A stretch of DNA of 64,000 bases from Wyeomyia smithii (lineage: Eukaryota; Arthropoda; Insecta; Diptera; Culicidae), in NCBI RefSeq assembly GCF_029784165.1, contig NC_073695.1, forward strand, positions 10,143,786 through 10,207,785, read 5' to 3'. The notes beneath the pieces were generated by a model. It was not told the origin of the DNA. It saw nothing but the letters and a program-made list of their open reading frames with translations, and searched no databases. Positions 22,471 through 34,379 of this stretch are shown here, piece after piece. How positions within the stretch are numbered: position 1 is the stretch's first letter; each line of letters opens with the position of its first letter. A program made the position numbers and the translations under genes.

Positions 22471-24029
22471 AAGCTTGGTCCATGCTCATGGACAACTAAA
22501 GCGCACTTGCTTTTTGTACGGAAGATGGCAGAGGTCACGAATGCTATTATATTCCAAATCAATTTCATTTCCAAAAAAGAATTGTCGAATCGCTACTATT
22601 TGCCTGATTACGAAAAAAAATGTTGAGCGACTTGTCGCATACTACGAGGGATGTACGTCAATGGGTTGTATAAACAGTGAAATAAAAATCGCTGTTTCTA
22701 CAACAAGATGACGTTTTTCCTTGAAACATACATTCGGCAATGTTTTGTGATTATATTAATGCATTATGTACAGATCAGCTAGTTGAAATTCGTCCTAACA
22801 CTCATTATACAAACGTTTTTGGGAAAAGCTTCGTACTGAAAATTTTACTCGCTGTCGCATACGTCAGTGTGCGAGATTACGGCAGTGCTTGTTGTCAAGA
22901 ACTATAATGAGCGGCTCCGGCTGAAACAGGCTCTTATATAGGCCACATGTTTTCAATTGCAAGGTATATGATCCTGTCGACCGTGCTTGGAAGCAACCAT
23001 ATAACGACCAATCAGAGGTCGAATTTTTCGTTTTGACAAGGCTTGATGATTTTCAATAGTACAATAGTGTGAATAATAAAATTACAATTATCTTATTTTG
23101 GGAAGAATTTTAGAAGATTTTCCAATCTATTGCTGCAAGAACGAAGGAAATCCATCTAATACTAACCGATTTATTAGCATTTGAAATTGGACATATTTTT
23201 CACCCTTTTCGGTTTTAGATTTTCATTTCACATTCCTATGTAGCCGAACTTCCTGAGAGAAGTATTGTACATCAAAACTGCAGGAAAATTCTTTATGAGG
23301 TCTATTTTGTGGCTAAACCTGGACTGGTTGCTTTTATTCACTCAATCCAGTATGTTTTTCAAGTTTTAAAGGCAGTAAAACGAAGCCTTTTCATTGTTTC
23401 ATTTGCATATTCCAATGCCTTATTGAATGAATTGCGTTATTTTATTTTATTCAAAAAACACTGAAATAGTAATCCCGGGCTAATTGATTATACGCGTTAT
23501 TATTTCTTTTATACTTTTATAATACATGGAACAAATAATTTTAGAATTATCGAATGTCAAATATTCTCTAAATTATTCTAGGAAAAAATTCTGTACAGTA
23601 TTACCAATTACCTTTTTATGTTATAGGGTGGGAAGGTAATCGGTTTTCGAAAACTAAGCTTTTTTCATTCAATTTGGGGCCACTAACTTAAGTTGCCGGA
23701 ATTGGATTGTTTTTGTCCCCACTTGCCGCATTGCATTTCAAATTTGTATAAGAAAACCGGTCACACTGGCGAACAACTTTCGATATATTTGGAATTGTTT
23801 ACAATCACAAACGGAATCAATAAAAAATGCTTTTGGTCCTGTGTTCGTAACATTCTCGTTAAAATTCTTTATTTTTTATGACTGTCAAAAGTCGAATTCA
23901 AACATCGTTGGGAAGAGCAGAAAGGTTGAGGATGACATCAACATAATTTCTCATCCAAAAGAATAATGACTTTTATTTTTGGTAGAAATCCCGCCGAAAA
24001 ATCGATGCTTCACAATATTCTCAACAAAT
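22471..24029. other. AT-rich non-coding stretch
   Basis: No element ends or credible coding found. The frame at 23,693-23,881 has no recognisable domain. Confidence 0.35.
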
Positions 24030-24296
24030 TTGCTTATTACTTACAACACGCGACGTGACGTGAGATAAGACACAACACTTATTGTTCTTACTACATTAAA
24101 ACATATTTCTCTCTGACGCATACAAACAACGCATAAGAAAAATGTTACCAGTCGGACTTTTTCACTGAAGATAGACGGTATCACGCCCGAAACCGATCGA
24201 GTTTAGAAGCACATTTTTAGTATGTTTTAAAGTTTTCATTCGTTCGTTCTAAGAAGAGTGTTGTGACTTGTTTCGCTTCACGTCGTGTAAGTAATG
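24030..24296 (+). repeat. Foldback (inverted-repeat) element
   Basis: The left arm from ATTACTTACAACACGCGACG through ACACAACACTTATTGTTCTT pairs imperfectly with the right arm, which ends GAAGAGTGTTGTGACTT then CGTCGTGTAAGTAATG. Arms are ~90 bp with a ~90-bp centre. Probably a MITE; TSD not resolved. Confidence 0.55.
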
Positions 24297-24862
24297 TTAG
24301 TTCTTAATCTTACGGTGCACAAAAAATACCAAATATTAAAGTGAAACTTGCTCACAACAAGCTTCTCCATAAGCCCAGTCAAATTTTTACGCTTAAGTAA
24401 TCGGGAAATTGAGCATTCACTGATTATCTCATTTTAAAACAATATACTTTGGCCAATCAAGTGCAAGTTTGATAATATAGTTGTATTAAGATGTATTTTT
24501 CGTGAACTTTGAGACGTTTTTTGTTCATCACTGAACTTTGTAAGTTGAAAACTGTTGTCTTTCATGACTTTCAAAAGCATTTCTTTTGCTATTCTGAGTT
24601 TGATTTCTGGGATAGTCTGGGCTTCACAAGCGTTTTATCGCTTTTCTAAGCCCAACTAGGTATTATGATTTTTATTTCTAGCCCTTTCTTGCTATTAGAA
24701 TCATTTATCATTCATCATCCGGACGAGAACGTAAAGAACACATTCTTTTTTGGCCTCATCTGGCCTCTAGAAGCACTTTTTCACTATGCTGAGCTCAATT
24801 CGAGATCGATTTTCTGCCTTTTCTGAACCTAACAATTATTTATTTTGCCGTTTCGAGCTTAA

Positions 24863-24995
24863 CCCTCTAGTTGAGCCTTTAGACGGTATCCAGTGAAACC
24901 TCTAAAAAGCTTCAATCAATACTTGAAAAATGTTTATAAAGTTTTATAGTGATTTTTCCGAAGTCCGTCTGAAAATTAACTTGAGCACTAGAGGG
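24863..24995 (+). mobile_element. piggyBac-like MITE, copy 3 (133 bp)
   Basis: CCCTCTAG...CACTAGAGGG ends with a perfect TTAA on both sides (24,859-24,862; 24,996-24,999). Shares TTTAGACGG and CCTCTAAAAAGCTTCAATC with the other copies. Confidence 0.85.
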
Positions 24996-25358
24996 TTAAT
25001 CATTTTTCTTGTTGGACTCGCCACTCTGAGGATAAATTAGGATCATTTTTTATTGGAGTTTATTCTGGTCTCTGGTCGTTTCATTCGTTCTTAGCTCAAC
25101 TCAGGATTTTTTTATTTTTTTCGCCCTTTTTGGTCTTGAGAAACAGATTTGTTTAATTCGAATTTTACTTTATGTTTGTTTTCTGTTCTAGTTTTGACAT
25201 TTAGAATTTTTCGTTATTCTTTTTCAGGTTTGCTGGTCTTAAACCTTGGACTTCAATTTAATTGACATTCAAATCTTGGGAAGACCAAACTTAGTTGAGT
25301 CGATTATTAAAACGATGATTATTTACTTGTAAATTCATTGTGAGTTGATCACGTCACC

Positions 25359-25438
25359 TATGTTAGCGTTTGGATTCGAACCCAAGCTTCCCGCGTGGTT
25401 GACGGAGACGTTGGCAGTTACGCTAAGCCAACGCTTAT
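25359..25438 (-). repeat. tRNA-like SINE head
   Basis: On the minus strand TTGGCTTAGCGTAACTGCC (A-box-like) is followed by GGGTTCGAATCCAAAC (B-box). The outer ends CGTTGGC and GCTAACA pair partly. tRNA-derived; no clear SINE body recognised. Confidence 0.55.
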
Positions 25439-25526
25439 TTACAACAATTGTGTATTGTTTTACATAATGAAAAGAGATATATCCTTAAAAAACAGGTAAC
25501 ACATTGTCATTTACTAGTTTCCAGCA

Positions 25527-25802
25527 CACTAAGGTCGTTTTTTACGCAGGGGATGCGTTCTAAATTTGTATGGGCCCGCGTAAAAACAACTTTTTTGAGT
25601 TGCAAATATAACAAAGAAAACCGTCTTAAAACGTTAGAACCTCGTTCGAATATGATAGTGGCCAATATAGAGACCAAAATGCATTATTTTAAATTTTGAG
25701 TATTTGCACCAAAAATTGTGATTTTTATTGAAAACTATGATCACTCGTGGCCTAAAACGGAGTAATGGAGGAAAGCAACCCGCGTAAAAAACGACCTTAC
25801 TG
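25527..25802 (+). mobile_element. TIR element with ACGCG-rich ends (276 bp)
   Basis: Left end CACTAAGGTCGTTTTTTACG and right end (reverse complement) CAGTAAGGTCGTTTTTTACG, with TA following on the right. Related copies at 33,408-33,509 (minus) and 59,303-59,404. Pogo/Tc1-type by target and end structure; no transposase inside. Confidence 0.75.
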
Positions 25803-25927
25803 TATTATTGAGTTAAAATACTGGAAATCTGGAAGATAGCAAACACCTTTTACGTTTTAAGTTTTCAGTACCAAGTCTTCAGGAGTGTCTTACAACAAAA
25901 ATATTACCTAAATTATGTGTATTTCCT

Positions 25928-26030
25928 GCCGAACTTTCTCAAAAATTAATGAACGATGTTCTTTTCCTCTGTTCGACGTTTCGTCATTGATCAGTGACAT
26001 CTTCAGGGCAAAATATGTCTTTTTCGTTCC
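25928..26030 (-). repeat. Dispersed repeat, inverted copy (partner at 27.7 kb)
   Basis: On the minus strand it reads CCTGAAGATGTCACTGATC then GACGAAACGTCG, homologous to 27,700-27,800 on the plus strand. Similar motifs flank some Penelope-like and other retroelements, but no RT is seen here. Confidence 0.5.
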
Positions 26031-27689
26031 TTGTTGCAATACTTTTTAAAGATTAGCGTCAATATTAATTGATAACAGTAAACCAAAAAGATTATTTTGA
26101 CGAGAAAGGGTCAAATATACACTATTTAACTAAGTTTTCAATCGCTTCACTTAGTATTACAACACCCAGTTTGAATACAGCAGTACTTTTTAAAAAGTTT
26201 ATCATTACCTGGAACGGGTCGAAATTTGTTGATTCCGATGACTCAAAGAGTTGCGGTCTTTAGCAGATTTGTTCAGAATTCTGCCCCTATGTGGCAATAG
26301 AAAGCACGAAATTCATTTTCTTAATTAAACACACTTTAACTACACGGTCATTCAGGTGCTTACGAAATTCATTGTATTTTGATCTCAATTTTTCTCGCGA
26401 TTCAGACTATCTAGCAAGTTGCAATCTTGAACCGAGTAGTTCACAATTTCAAGGGCTTCTGAATGATGAACACTTTTTCCGATACATAGCGCTGGTGTGC
26501 ACGCTATTCCTCGTATTTTCACCTCATCTTATCTCGCGATTACGATTCCATAGAATGCTACGGGTTTCAGCAAAGTTGATCAGAAGGTCAAGGGTTTCTG
26601 GTTGGTGGGCAGTTTCGTTGAGAATAAGACTGCTACCTGCTTTACGGTATGTGTTTGGTTTTAAGTGGTATGAATTCGATGAAGACCACAGCTTTTTGAG
26701 CGGTTGAATCCACGAATTAAAGGTAAATAGAAAATACTGAAAGCTTTATGTAGACTACCACAACGTTGTGGCAGAACTGTGGACAAAACTGTTAGCCAGC
26801 CAACAGTTTGACCTTCTTAACATTTTTCTTGACCGCTGCTTTCTAAGTGGTTTATTTCGCAAAATAAATTTAGTTCAAAATAGTGTAATTACGCCAAAAA
26901 CCGGGTAACCACTTCAATCGAACACTTTTGATTTACCATTTTGTGCTATTAGTTTTATTTTTGAGGAGTTATTTGAAAATAGGTATTGATGACTAAAAAT
27001 ATTTTTAGGTTTGTTTGATCGGTGTAATATCCTCGGCAAAGTTGTAAATAATATTTTCGTCTTTCCGAAAAAAATATTCACTCTAATCTTAATTTTTTTT
27101 ATTCAAAAAACAAGTTAAAAGAGAAATTGAAAATAAGTTATCTAAAAATGTCATGTTTTAACAATGGATTTCTTTACGAAAACTACAAAAAATTAGCTGA
27201 ACATTGATGACTGTCTGATCATGGGAAAATAAAAAGAACAGTTATAGTTTCTTTTTTTTTACTTACTATTTCCAAGTTTTTTTTGGAAGAGCAAAGTTAT
27301 AAGCTACCACTTTGCCAAAGACACTATTCCATTCAAACAAATCATTTTGGCTGTGAAAATATTTTTATTCACCAATGGAGTGCTCAATTGCTGAAGTGAT
27401 GAAATCCAAAACTTTTAAGTGGTTGGATTCTCGAGTCAATTATGTTCGAAAAACTAAAATACAGGCACACTAGAGCCGCGTTTCGGCTGAATCCCAAACC
27501 TTACTATCCGTGGGCTACAAGCCTTTGACCTTCGGCACAACTATGCTGAAGGCAGATCACAAATCCCCAGGTTAACTGAATCACGAGATAGAGTGACAGC
27601 AATATAAACATTTTAGGTGTTGTTAAATGTTTTGGGGTTCTGGTAGATTCAATTCAGGTGTTGTAATGCTCAGTGAGTCGATTCCAAAA
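26031..27689. other. AT-rich stretch without recognised genes
   Basis: Holds a 138-codon open frame at 26,291-26,707 (plus strand) with no recognised domain and no splice or codon evidence. Judged probably fortuitous. Confidence 0.35.
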
Positions 27690-27699
27690 TTAATGCGGA

Positions 27700-27810
27700 T
27701 AGTGTATTTTCCCCTGAAAAAGTCACTGATCAGCGACGAAACGTCGGACGGTATGAAAAAACGTCGTTCTATAACTTTCAAGATTGCTCAACCGGAAATT
27801 CTCCCAACGT
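27700..27810 (+). repeat. Dispersed repeat, direct copy (partner at 25.9 kb)
   Basis: CCCTGAAAAAGTCACTGATC, then CGACGAAACGTCGGAC. The downstream similarity to the 25.9-kb copy continues to about GGAAATTCTCCC. Confidence 0.5.
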
Positions 27811-29080
27811 ATGTGAAAACATAACTCTTAGCAACAATTATTAGAAATATTACTTCCACTGGATCATGTGGAATATCAACTCAAATTTTGTGAGTTTGTG
27901 AGTCTTCCCAAAAACCATTAAATTTTATTTCATTGATATTTTACTTTTTATAACGCAACAAATGATGAAAATGATAAATTTAGTTTTTCCAAAATAAAGT
28001 CTTGAGAATGGAAGTGATACCTCGTGGATCGCGTTGAAAAAAACATGGAATAAATTTGTTATAGTGCTGTCATAGAGTTTCAGCTAAAACGAGAAGTGAT
28101 TAAAAAAAAAATAAAATTATTTGGAAACAATACCCCCGTTATCAATGTTTTCTCCCAAAATTTATAAAAAACTGCAAACAAAAGTTATCAATCATTTTTA
28201 ACAAAATATGTAATTTTTATTATTATGAATGACGTTAAGACAGGTCATAAGATGTGGGTTCAGGTTCCACCTGCTTAGTTGAAGAAAAATTAGATGAAGT
28301 TCCGCCTACTGCTTTTCCGTAGTTTATACTGCCCTGTTTCCAGCTAATTTATGTTTCCGTTGTCATACTTACATTTACTGCCTTTGGATTAAAAAATTGC
28401 AAAATATGTAATACAAAAAAAATCCATATTTTCAACGAACTGACTAGTATTGAAAGCTTGCTTGCAGACAGTGAGGAATCGCTGTTCTTTCATATAATTA
28501 AATACTAGCGATGAATCAGATTCCGCATTTAGGAAGTACATTACTTTAAAGCAAACTGAAAGATTGCTTGGGTTAAATAAAAATGAAGAAAACGTTTTAT
28601 CCTACAAAAAAAAAAAAGAAATCAGCACACTTTTTTCATTTCGCCATGCCACAGCCTAATCTCTGCAATACAGGCACATACAACAATAAGTATTATCAAG
28701 TCGAACCATTTGATTGATTAGGATTAGGATGATTTTCTTGCTAACATTCAATCCAATAACAACGTTTTTGGATAATGCTGATAAAATATACAAATCACGT
28801 GCTTAAGACAAAATAATTGCAAAAGATAAAAAAATAGCCGGTGCTAAAAATGAAAGAAACTACGAGAGCTTCTGAAATTACTTAGTGAGAGCAGTTGTAA
28901 AACATATGTACAAAAAATTCAGAAAAAAACAAGAAAAAACTTTATTTGAAAACAACGCATTACATTGTGGTGAAGTCTACGAATATATCTCTATACTTTG
29001 AAAGCCCTATTTTTCTCATTTCCAAAGTGGTCGAAAATAATGACCAAGTAAAAAATAAAAATGTAAGCTTAGGTCCAAGA
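27811..29080. other. AT-rich non-coding stretch
   Basis: Nothing recognised beyond A-runs (for example 28,600-28,620). Confidence 0.35.
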
Positions 29081-29081
29081 A

Positions 29082-29200
29082 TGGTGCTTCAACCATAACT
29101 TGAAATTCCGGGGATTGTAGTAAAACTTCTAGTATGGGCGCAAATAATACTTGACTAGAGCTACAACCTACACGAGAACACACAAGAAGTTTTTGCATTT
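29082..29200 (+). repeat. Diverged direct repeat, copy 1
   Basis: ACCATAACTTGAAATTC, then TTCTAGTATGGGCGCAAA and CTACAACCTACAC, recur in diverged form at 29,540-29,650. Confidence 0.45.
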
Positions 29201-29539
29201 GTTTTCCAATTGTAGCACCGTGAAATAATGGTGCGGTAAAAAGTCGAAAATTACATTTTTCTCAATAAGTCAGTCAAATTTAACACGATTTTCAGGAAAA
29301 AACTTCTGTTTTATTCATAATCGAAAACAGTTTTGAGTTTTTAGTGTACCTATTTGTAGTAAATTTTTTACATAAATAAGTGGCAAATTTTAAGTTATTT
29401 GAAGAAAAAATACGCAAAAAACTTAATGTTGGTACAAACGTGTATACAATTTAATAGCTTAAACTGCCAAAACTGTCAAAACATTCAAAATCGGTTGAGA
29501 AAAAGCAAACTAAACAAATTATTCCGAAAAACGGTATTT

Positions 29540-29650
29540 TGACCATAACTCCAAATTTAAGGGGTGTTTGGAAAATTTCTAGTATGAGCGAAAGTTACAC
29601 TCAACAAAACGTACAATCTACGCTAGGTCACTTCAAAAGTTCTATACCGC
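29540..29650 (+). repeat. Diverged direct repeat, copy 2
   Basis: GACCATAACTCCAAATTTAA, then TTCTAGTATGAGCGAAAG and TACAATCTACGC correspond to copy 1, 450 bp upstream. Confidence 0.45.
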
Positions 29651-30514
29651 TATAGTATCGTGCTATATATTGTTGATATATTTAACTGTTTCTGTTTTTT
29701 TAACTCAACTGATGAATCAAATACTGGTGAATAACCAACATTTCTTATTTGAGTATATTATTATTTTTATTGAAAAACGCGTGATTTTACGAACGAGAAA
29801 GAATAATATAGGATAAAAGAAGTTTTTTTTCTTAAATTGATTTGATTCCAGTCATATTGAATAAACATCTGAAGATAATTTCTGAAAATAACAGTGAAAA
29901 ATATTAAACAACAAACTTTCAGCTTTGAACAAAAGATTCAAAAACTAGATCAGGTGAAATAAAAAAAAAAAATATTCTTAATAAAATTTCTTAGTTCACC
30001 ACGTTTAGTGTCAGATTTTTTTCTTCAATGATACTTAACTTTTGGTAACACTTGAAATTTGAAAACGCCTTTTCCGCTAATATGGTAAATTTAGCTTGTA
30101 ATATTGAAACATACAGCATAAGGAAATGGAATCTTTCAAATTCTTTAGGATATATGATAAAACTGGTCGACAATTAGTAGGAGGCTGGTATCCAAGACAC
30201 GACCGCATAGTTGACGTAGGACTACAATAATTTTATATTTTTATTTTGAAGCTATGTTTAATTTGAGCTCGTTTTACTTTTGTAGTTTGCTTGTTTTATT
30301 TTAACCAATTTAAGCTTAACATCTTCCAAAAGGAAGGTATTTTGGTTCGGGTGGTAATATCAAGTATCTAGGTCGTCAGCCCAAATTCATCAAGCGACAC
30401 CTCAAACGACTTGGAACCAAAACTAGTTCATTGGTGGCCGTTTCTACTGTTAAGACGACGTCTTTGACCACTTGAAAAATCAAAAAGTCATGAAAAAAGA
30501 ACCGTTCATTTTTG

Positions 30515-30573
30515 GCCCGGTTTGATTTTGGCAACATAAAAAATTCTGGCGTGCTGCCAAAATCGAACGGGGT
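30515..30573 (+). repeat. Short palindrome
   Basis: CCGGTTTGATTTTGGCA on the left pairs with TGCCAAAATCGAACGGG on the right across a ~20-bp loop. Confidence 0.6.
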
Positions 30574-30659
30574 CTGTATATTAATTATTTTTTTGCAGCA
30601 CTCTATCTTAGCGGAAAAAATATTCTTTCTAACATTCACAATGGTCCAGAAACCAAATA

Positions 30660-30932
30660 TAGGGGGAAATTTGCGTTTAGAACTCTATAGCAATGTTTTA
30701 GAGAGAATCTTTTTTTACAAAAATACTTAAAATTATTGGAGCTATAAAATTGTAGAACAAGGTTTTCTATCTACAAAAATAAAAAAGTTAGATACTTGAT
30801 AGCATCGAAAATTTTGGTCACCCTAATTTTTGATATTTTTTCAATAAGCGCTTTATCATATGTAACAACTTTGTAGAAGAAAGTTTATCTCTAAAATATT
30901 GCTATAGAGCTCTAGACCCAAATTTCCCCTCA
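30660..30932 (+). repeat. Foldback element with ~90-bp arms
   Basis: GGGGAAATTTGCG then AACTCTATAGCAATGTTTTA on the left pairs with TAAAATATTGCTATAGAGC then CAAATTTCCCC on the right. The arms remain complementary to about 30,750 and 30,845. MITE-like; TSD not resolved. Confidence 0.7.
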
Positions 30933-31233
30933 AATTTTCTTTAATACGCGAAAAGGCAACCTTCTATTAAATATTTAATTGAGTACGATTTAGTAGTAAT
31001 TAAACTTCCTTCTATATCTATTTTTTTGTTGAAGTTGGCTCACTCACCGATTACAAAGCGGCAAAGATGTAACATAATTTTTTTACTGCAGTTACAAGCT
31101 TGTGGAAAAAAATATCGATAACGATTTACAGTTTTAGTAGAAAATATATATTCACAGAAAATTTAAAATTGACATAGAATTTTACAAACATGTTAACATT
31201 CAATTCAGGTCAATTAAAACATTTTATCTGTAT

Positions 31234-31455
31234 ACAGATCTCCCAGTTGGTCTCGAGGTACGACGCTGGCCTAACAAGCCAGTCGTCATAGGTTCGAGTC
31301 TCGACTCGGGAGAAACTGTCGGTGTCAGTAGGATCGTAGCGCTAGCCCCGCAATTGTCCTGTACACTAAACAGTTGGCTGCGAAGTCTGTGTATAATAAA
31401 AAACAGAAGGTCAAGTTCCGAATCGGAATGTAGCACCAAGGCTTTGCTTTTTTTC
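31234..31455 (+). repeat. Complete tRNA-Val-like SINE with TSD
   Basis: The head (31,239-31,313) folds as a tRNA. Acceptor strands TCTCCCA and CGGGAGA pair, the anticodon loop is CTAACAA (AAC, Val-like), and the B-box is GGTTCGAGTCTC. The body contains TGTCAGTAGGATCGTAGCGC. The tail is GGTCAAGTTCCGAATCGG, then CGGAATGTAGCACC and T-rich GCTTTGC. The 9-bp duplication TATCTGTAT (31,225-31,233; 31,456-31,464) marks a retrotransposed insertion. This tail type is, to my recollection, common in Aedine mosquitoes. Confidence 0.88.
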
Positions 31456-31524
31456 TATCTGTATTTTTTCTGAATCAATCAGAAAAAAATTGATCAGTTC
31501 AAGATACCAAAGAACAACGAAAGT

Positions 31525-31960
31525 TATATGTCTGTTATCTTCGAAAATAAACTGGGCTAGAGTGATGCACAACATTAGCCTCAGCAATTAATGTTTGCAT
31601 AGCGTTGTTCAATTACAAGTAAGGTTACGGAAAATAGTATTTTTTTGCAAATGCTAATTCAAAAAAAATTTCAATTGAAAAATACAAATACTAATGTCGG
31701 AACTCTAATATCAAGATGAAATGAATTTGGTTTTTCTTCTATGCCGCCACCGCGGGATGCAACTAGTATTGTCATATTGGACTAAATTCATTTAGCTAGT
31801 AAAATATAATCTTCAGTACAGCTCGTTTAACTACCTATTCAAAGATCTGTACGGAGCATTTTGGTTTTCTATTGTCTTTTAAATACCCTATATTCAGTTA
31901 TTTAAATAAATCTGAAAAAAGCAGAGTGTAGAGTTCAAAAATAAACAACGCATTTTGTTG
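31525..31960 (+). repeat. Dispersed repeat (partner of 1.3-1.8 kb)
   Basis: Same block order as 1,345-1,780. It continues on the right into another repeated segment (32,093 onward), so this may be the most complete copy of a composite family. Confidence 0.65.
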
Positions 31961-32033
31961 TCCCTGGCGGCGCAGCGTATTTTGCGGCACTCGAAAAATC
32001 ATATTGAATTCTGATATTTGCTGCTATACGAAA

Positions 32034-32056
32034 CAAGAAGAAGAAGAAGAAGAAGA
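32034..32056 (+). repeat. (AAG)n microsatellite
   Basis: Seven or so AAG units. Confidence 0.85.
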
Positions 32057-32092
32057 CAATTCAAACGGCAATTCGATTGTGTTCCACGCCAT

Positions 32093-32790
32093 GGCAATGT
32101 AGTTTTCAATTCGCTTGACTGCACAAAAATGAATATCGAGTTTTTCTGCACTGATAGACGACGAGTAACCAGCGCTCTGTTCATACATTGCTCGGTGCAG
32201 TACTGTTGCCTGTGACATCATATTCTCCTTCAAAACATCAGCTTTATTAACATTAACATATTTATTAACAGCAGAACGTAATACTGTCTGACAGTGGAGG
32301 TGGTTACGAACTTTCCGAAAAAGCTTCACCTTCAAGACATCAAAATAGTCTAGGCTCATGGAAGGTAACATTAGTTGACCTATTAAGACGGAGAGATTCT
32401 GTCAAATTTTTTTTTTTGCCACTGCTATCCAGGATATCACAGCAGGCAGTTGGTGTCTATTCATGAAGTCTGTGCCAGGCGTACTCGCATATGATTAGTA
32501 CATTGTTGGTGAAAATTCGACCTTGAAACTTTTATTCGATTTTCACTGTTTATCAATGAAGTGATAATGAAAATTGAAGAATCACAAAATTGTCCATCAT
32601 TTTATCAATCCAACGACATATTGATTATTGTGATCCATCATGTGGTTACATCAGTATAACCGTTTGAAATCTTTCATTTCGGCGTTACATCTTGGTTTTA
32701 GTTTTCGCGGAATGTATCACGATATAGTGCGGTTAGACGTAGTCCTACGTCAAAATATTTTGCCGTGAAACTCAAAATAGAAAAAAAAAA
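32093..32790 (+). repeat. Dispersed repeat (shared with 10.05 and 46.3 kb)
   Basis: The left part matches 10,052-10,290. The right part, with CCGTTTGAAATCTTTC and the perfect palindrome GACGTAGTCCTACGTC (32,736-32,751), matches 46,300-46,640. Non-coding. Confidence 0.6.
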
Positions 32791-33407
32791 GATGAAAGAC
32801 TATAGCTTTTTAACCGTTTCTGTGAGTTTTGGTGCCCTTAGCCAACTCGGAAGATAGTAAAGTCTTCAGAGACTTTGAAACCAACGTTAAAGTGACGAAC
32901 CAGGCATACAATTACTCTGTGGCCCTTTGACATATTTTCGAGTTTGCTCGAAAATTGAATCGAATTTCAAACTCTAGCAGAGGGAGATATCGAAAACTGC
33001 AAGAAAATGGTACTACTAATATCGTTACAACTAATTCTACATACCAAAATGTAATAACAACCGTACACAGAATTATACTTCTCCACAATAATACTTTTGA
33101 CAGAAGGCTAGTTAAGCTACTGTAACGCGTATTGTTTTGATTGTGCCCAGTATGATTGTTGAATGTATTAGGTCTAACAATTTTACCCAGAATTTATAAA
33201 TTACAAGGTGTTATAGTTCTTTGTTAAAATTGTTTATAATTTGACTTGTTTTATTTAAATTAGCCTCGATTTATAACTCATTAACCCTGTTAATACGCTT
33301 CGCCAGCATAATTATTATTACTTCATTAATCAAAAACGGTACAAGATATTAACCTCATTTTACTCTCGTGTTAATAACTTTCGTATTCAAATGAAGCTTA
33401 AACATCT

Positions 33408-33509
33408 AAGGATGGTTTTCTTTGTTATATTTTCAGCTCAAAAAAGTCTTTTCTACGCCAGTCCAAACAAATTTGGAACGCATCCTCCGCGTAAAAAAGG
33501 ACTTTGGTG
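33408..33509 (-). mobile_element. Truncated ACGCG-ended TIR element
   Basis: The reverse complement starts CACCAAAGTCCTTTTTTACG and runs collinear with the 25,527 element through AAATATAACAAAGAAAACC, where it stops. TA follows the intact end. Confidence 0.7.
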
Positions 33510-33527
33510 TATATTGATTCAAATTAA

Positions 33528-33667
33528 CCCTCTAGTGCCCAAGATAGTTTTCGGACGGACTCCAAAAAAATCTCTATGAATTTTTATTGGCATTTTTTAA
33601 GTATTGATTGAAGCTTTTTAGAGGTTCAACTGAAGACCGTCTAAAAGCGGCACTGGGAACTAGAGGG
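33528..33667 (-). mobile_element. piggyBac-like MITE, copy 4 (140 bp, inverted)
   Basis: CCCTCTAGTGCCCA and, at the far end, GAACTAGAGGG, flanked by perfect TTAA (33,524-33,527; 33,668-33,671). Interior CCGTCTAAAAGCGGCACTGG is the reverse complement of the other copies. Confidence 0.85.
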
Positions 33668-34379
33668 TTAAGGAAAAACAATGGAAAATCATTTAGGTTC
33701 GTGTTCCAGTTTTTGGTTATCCGAAGATTTTTGTCGCGTTCTCTGCGGCAAGCAATAGTGAAAAGCTTCCGGCCGATCCTAGAGGCCATTATGCAACTAA
33801 CTGTGATGAAGTAATACTCGGGGAATCAACGAATTAGAAAAACGTCGGATAGTTTGCTTAAACGTTTAGTTCGAATAATCCAAATTTAATGCTAAAAATT
33901 GATGAAAAAACAATAATCATGTTTTTTTTAAACCACAAAAACGGTTCAAAGGATTTCAATAATGTAATTAATGCACAAGAATCACAGTTTTTTGAAACAT
34001 TCTCGAGTAGCATTTATACACTAGAATATGTTGCATTTTATGGACATACCACAATTGTGCATACATAACCATGCGACTCCATTAGTTTACAATTGATGGA
34101 AACGCTCTCAATTTCATCTAATGAAGTTACAATCTAACAATGAGAATATAGAAGTTGAGAAACAACGAGAAGTTGCTTTTCTATCTGATACCACCAGAGG
34201 TTGAATTGATGAAACGTACGCTACGCCATCCAAAACGTGCTACTAGTGTATTGACAGTAGCAGGTAATAATAATTGCGATCTAAATTAGAATACCGATTC
34301 AATACTTTATGACCAGGTTACCTAAATACCTGACATCTAATTAACCACAAACCATCGAACATTGTTCACCCAGCCCAAA

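Noticed and set aside
25205..25235. Strong 3' splice site TTCTTTTTCAG followed by GTTTGC as a ratchet point
   Set aside because: GTTTGC is a poor donor. It may be a cryptic acceptor, but no exon follows that I can support.
26291..26707. 138-codon frame as a small membrane protein gene
   Set aside because: Has hydrophobic stretches, but no family resemblance, promoter, splice or conservation evidence in an AT-rich, repeat-filled region.
27700..27760. Hammerhead ribozyme in the CTGATCAGCGACGAAACG segment
   Set aside because: The required CTGANGA core is not matched (CTGATCA) and stem II would be too short.
31239..31313. Functional tRNA-Val(AAC) gene
   Set aside because: It is continuous with a SINE body and tail and flanked by a target duplication, so it is a SINE head.
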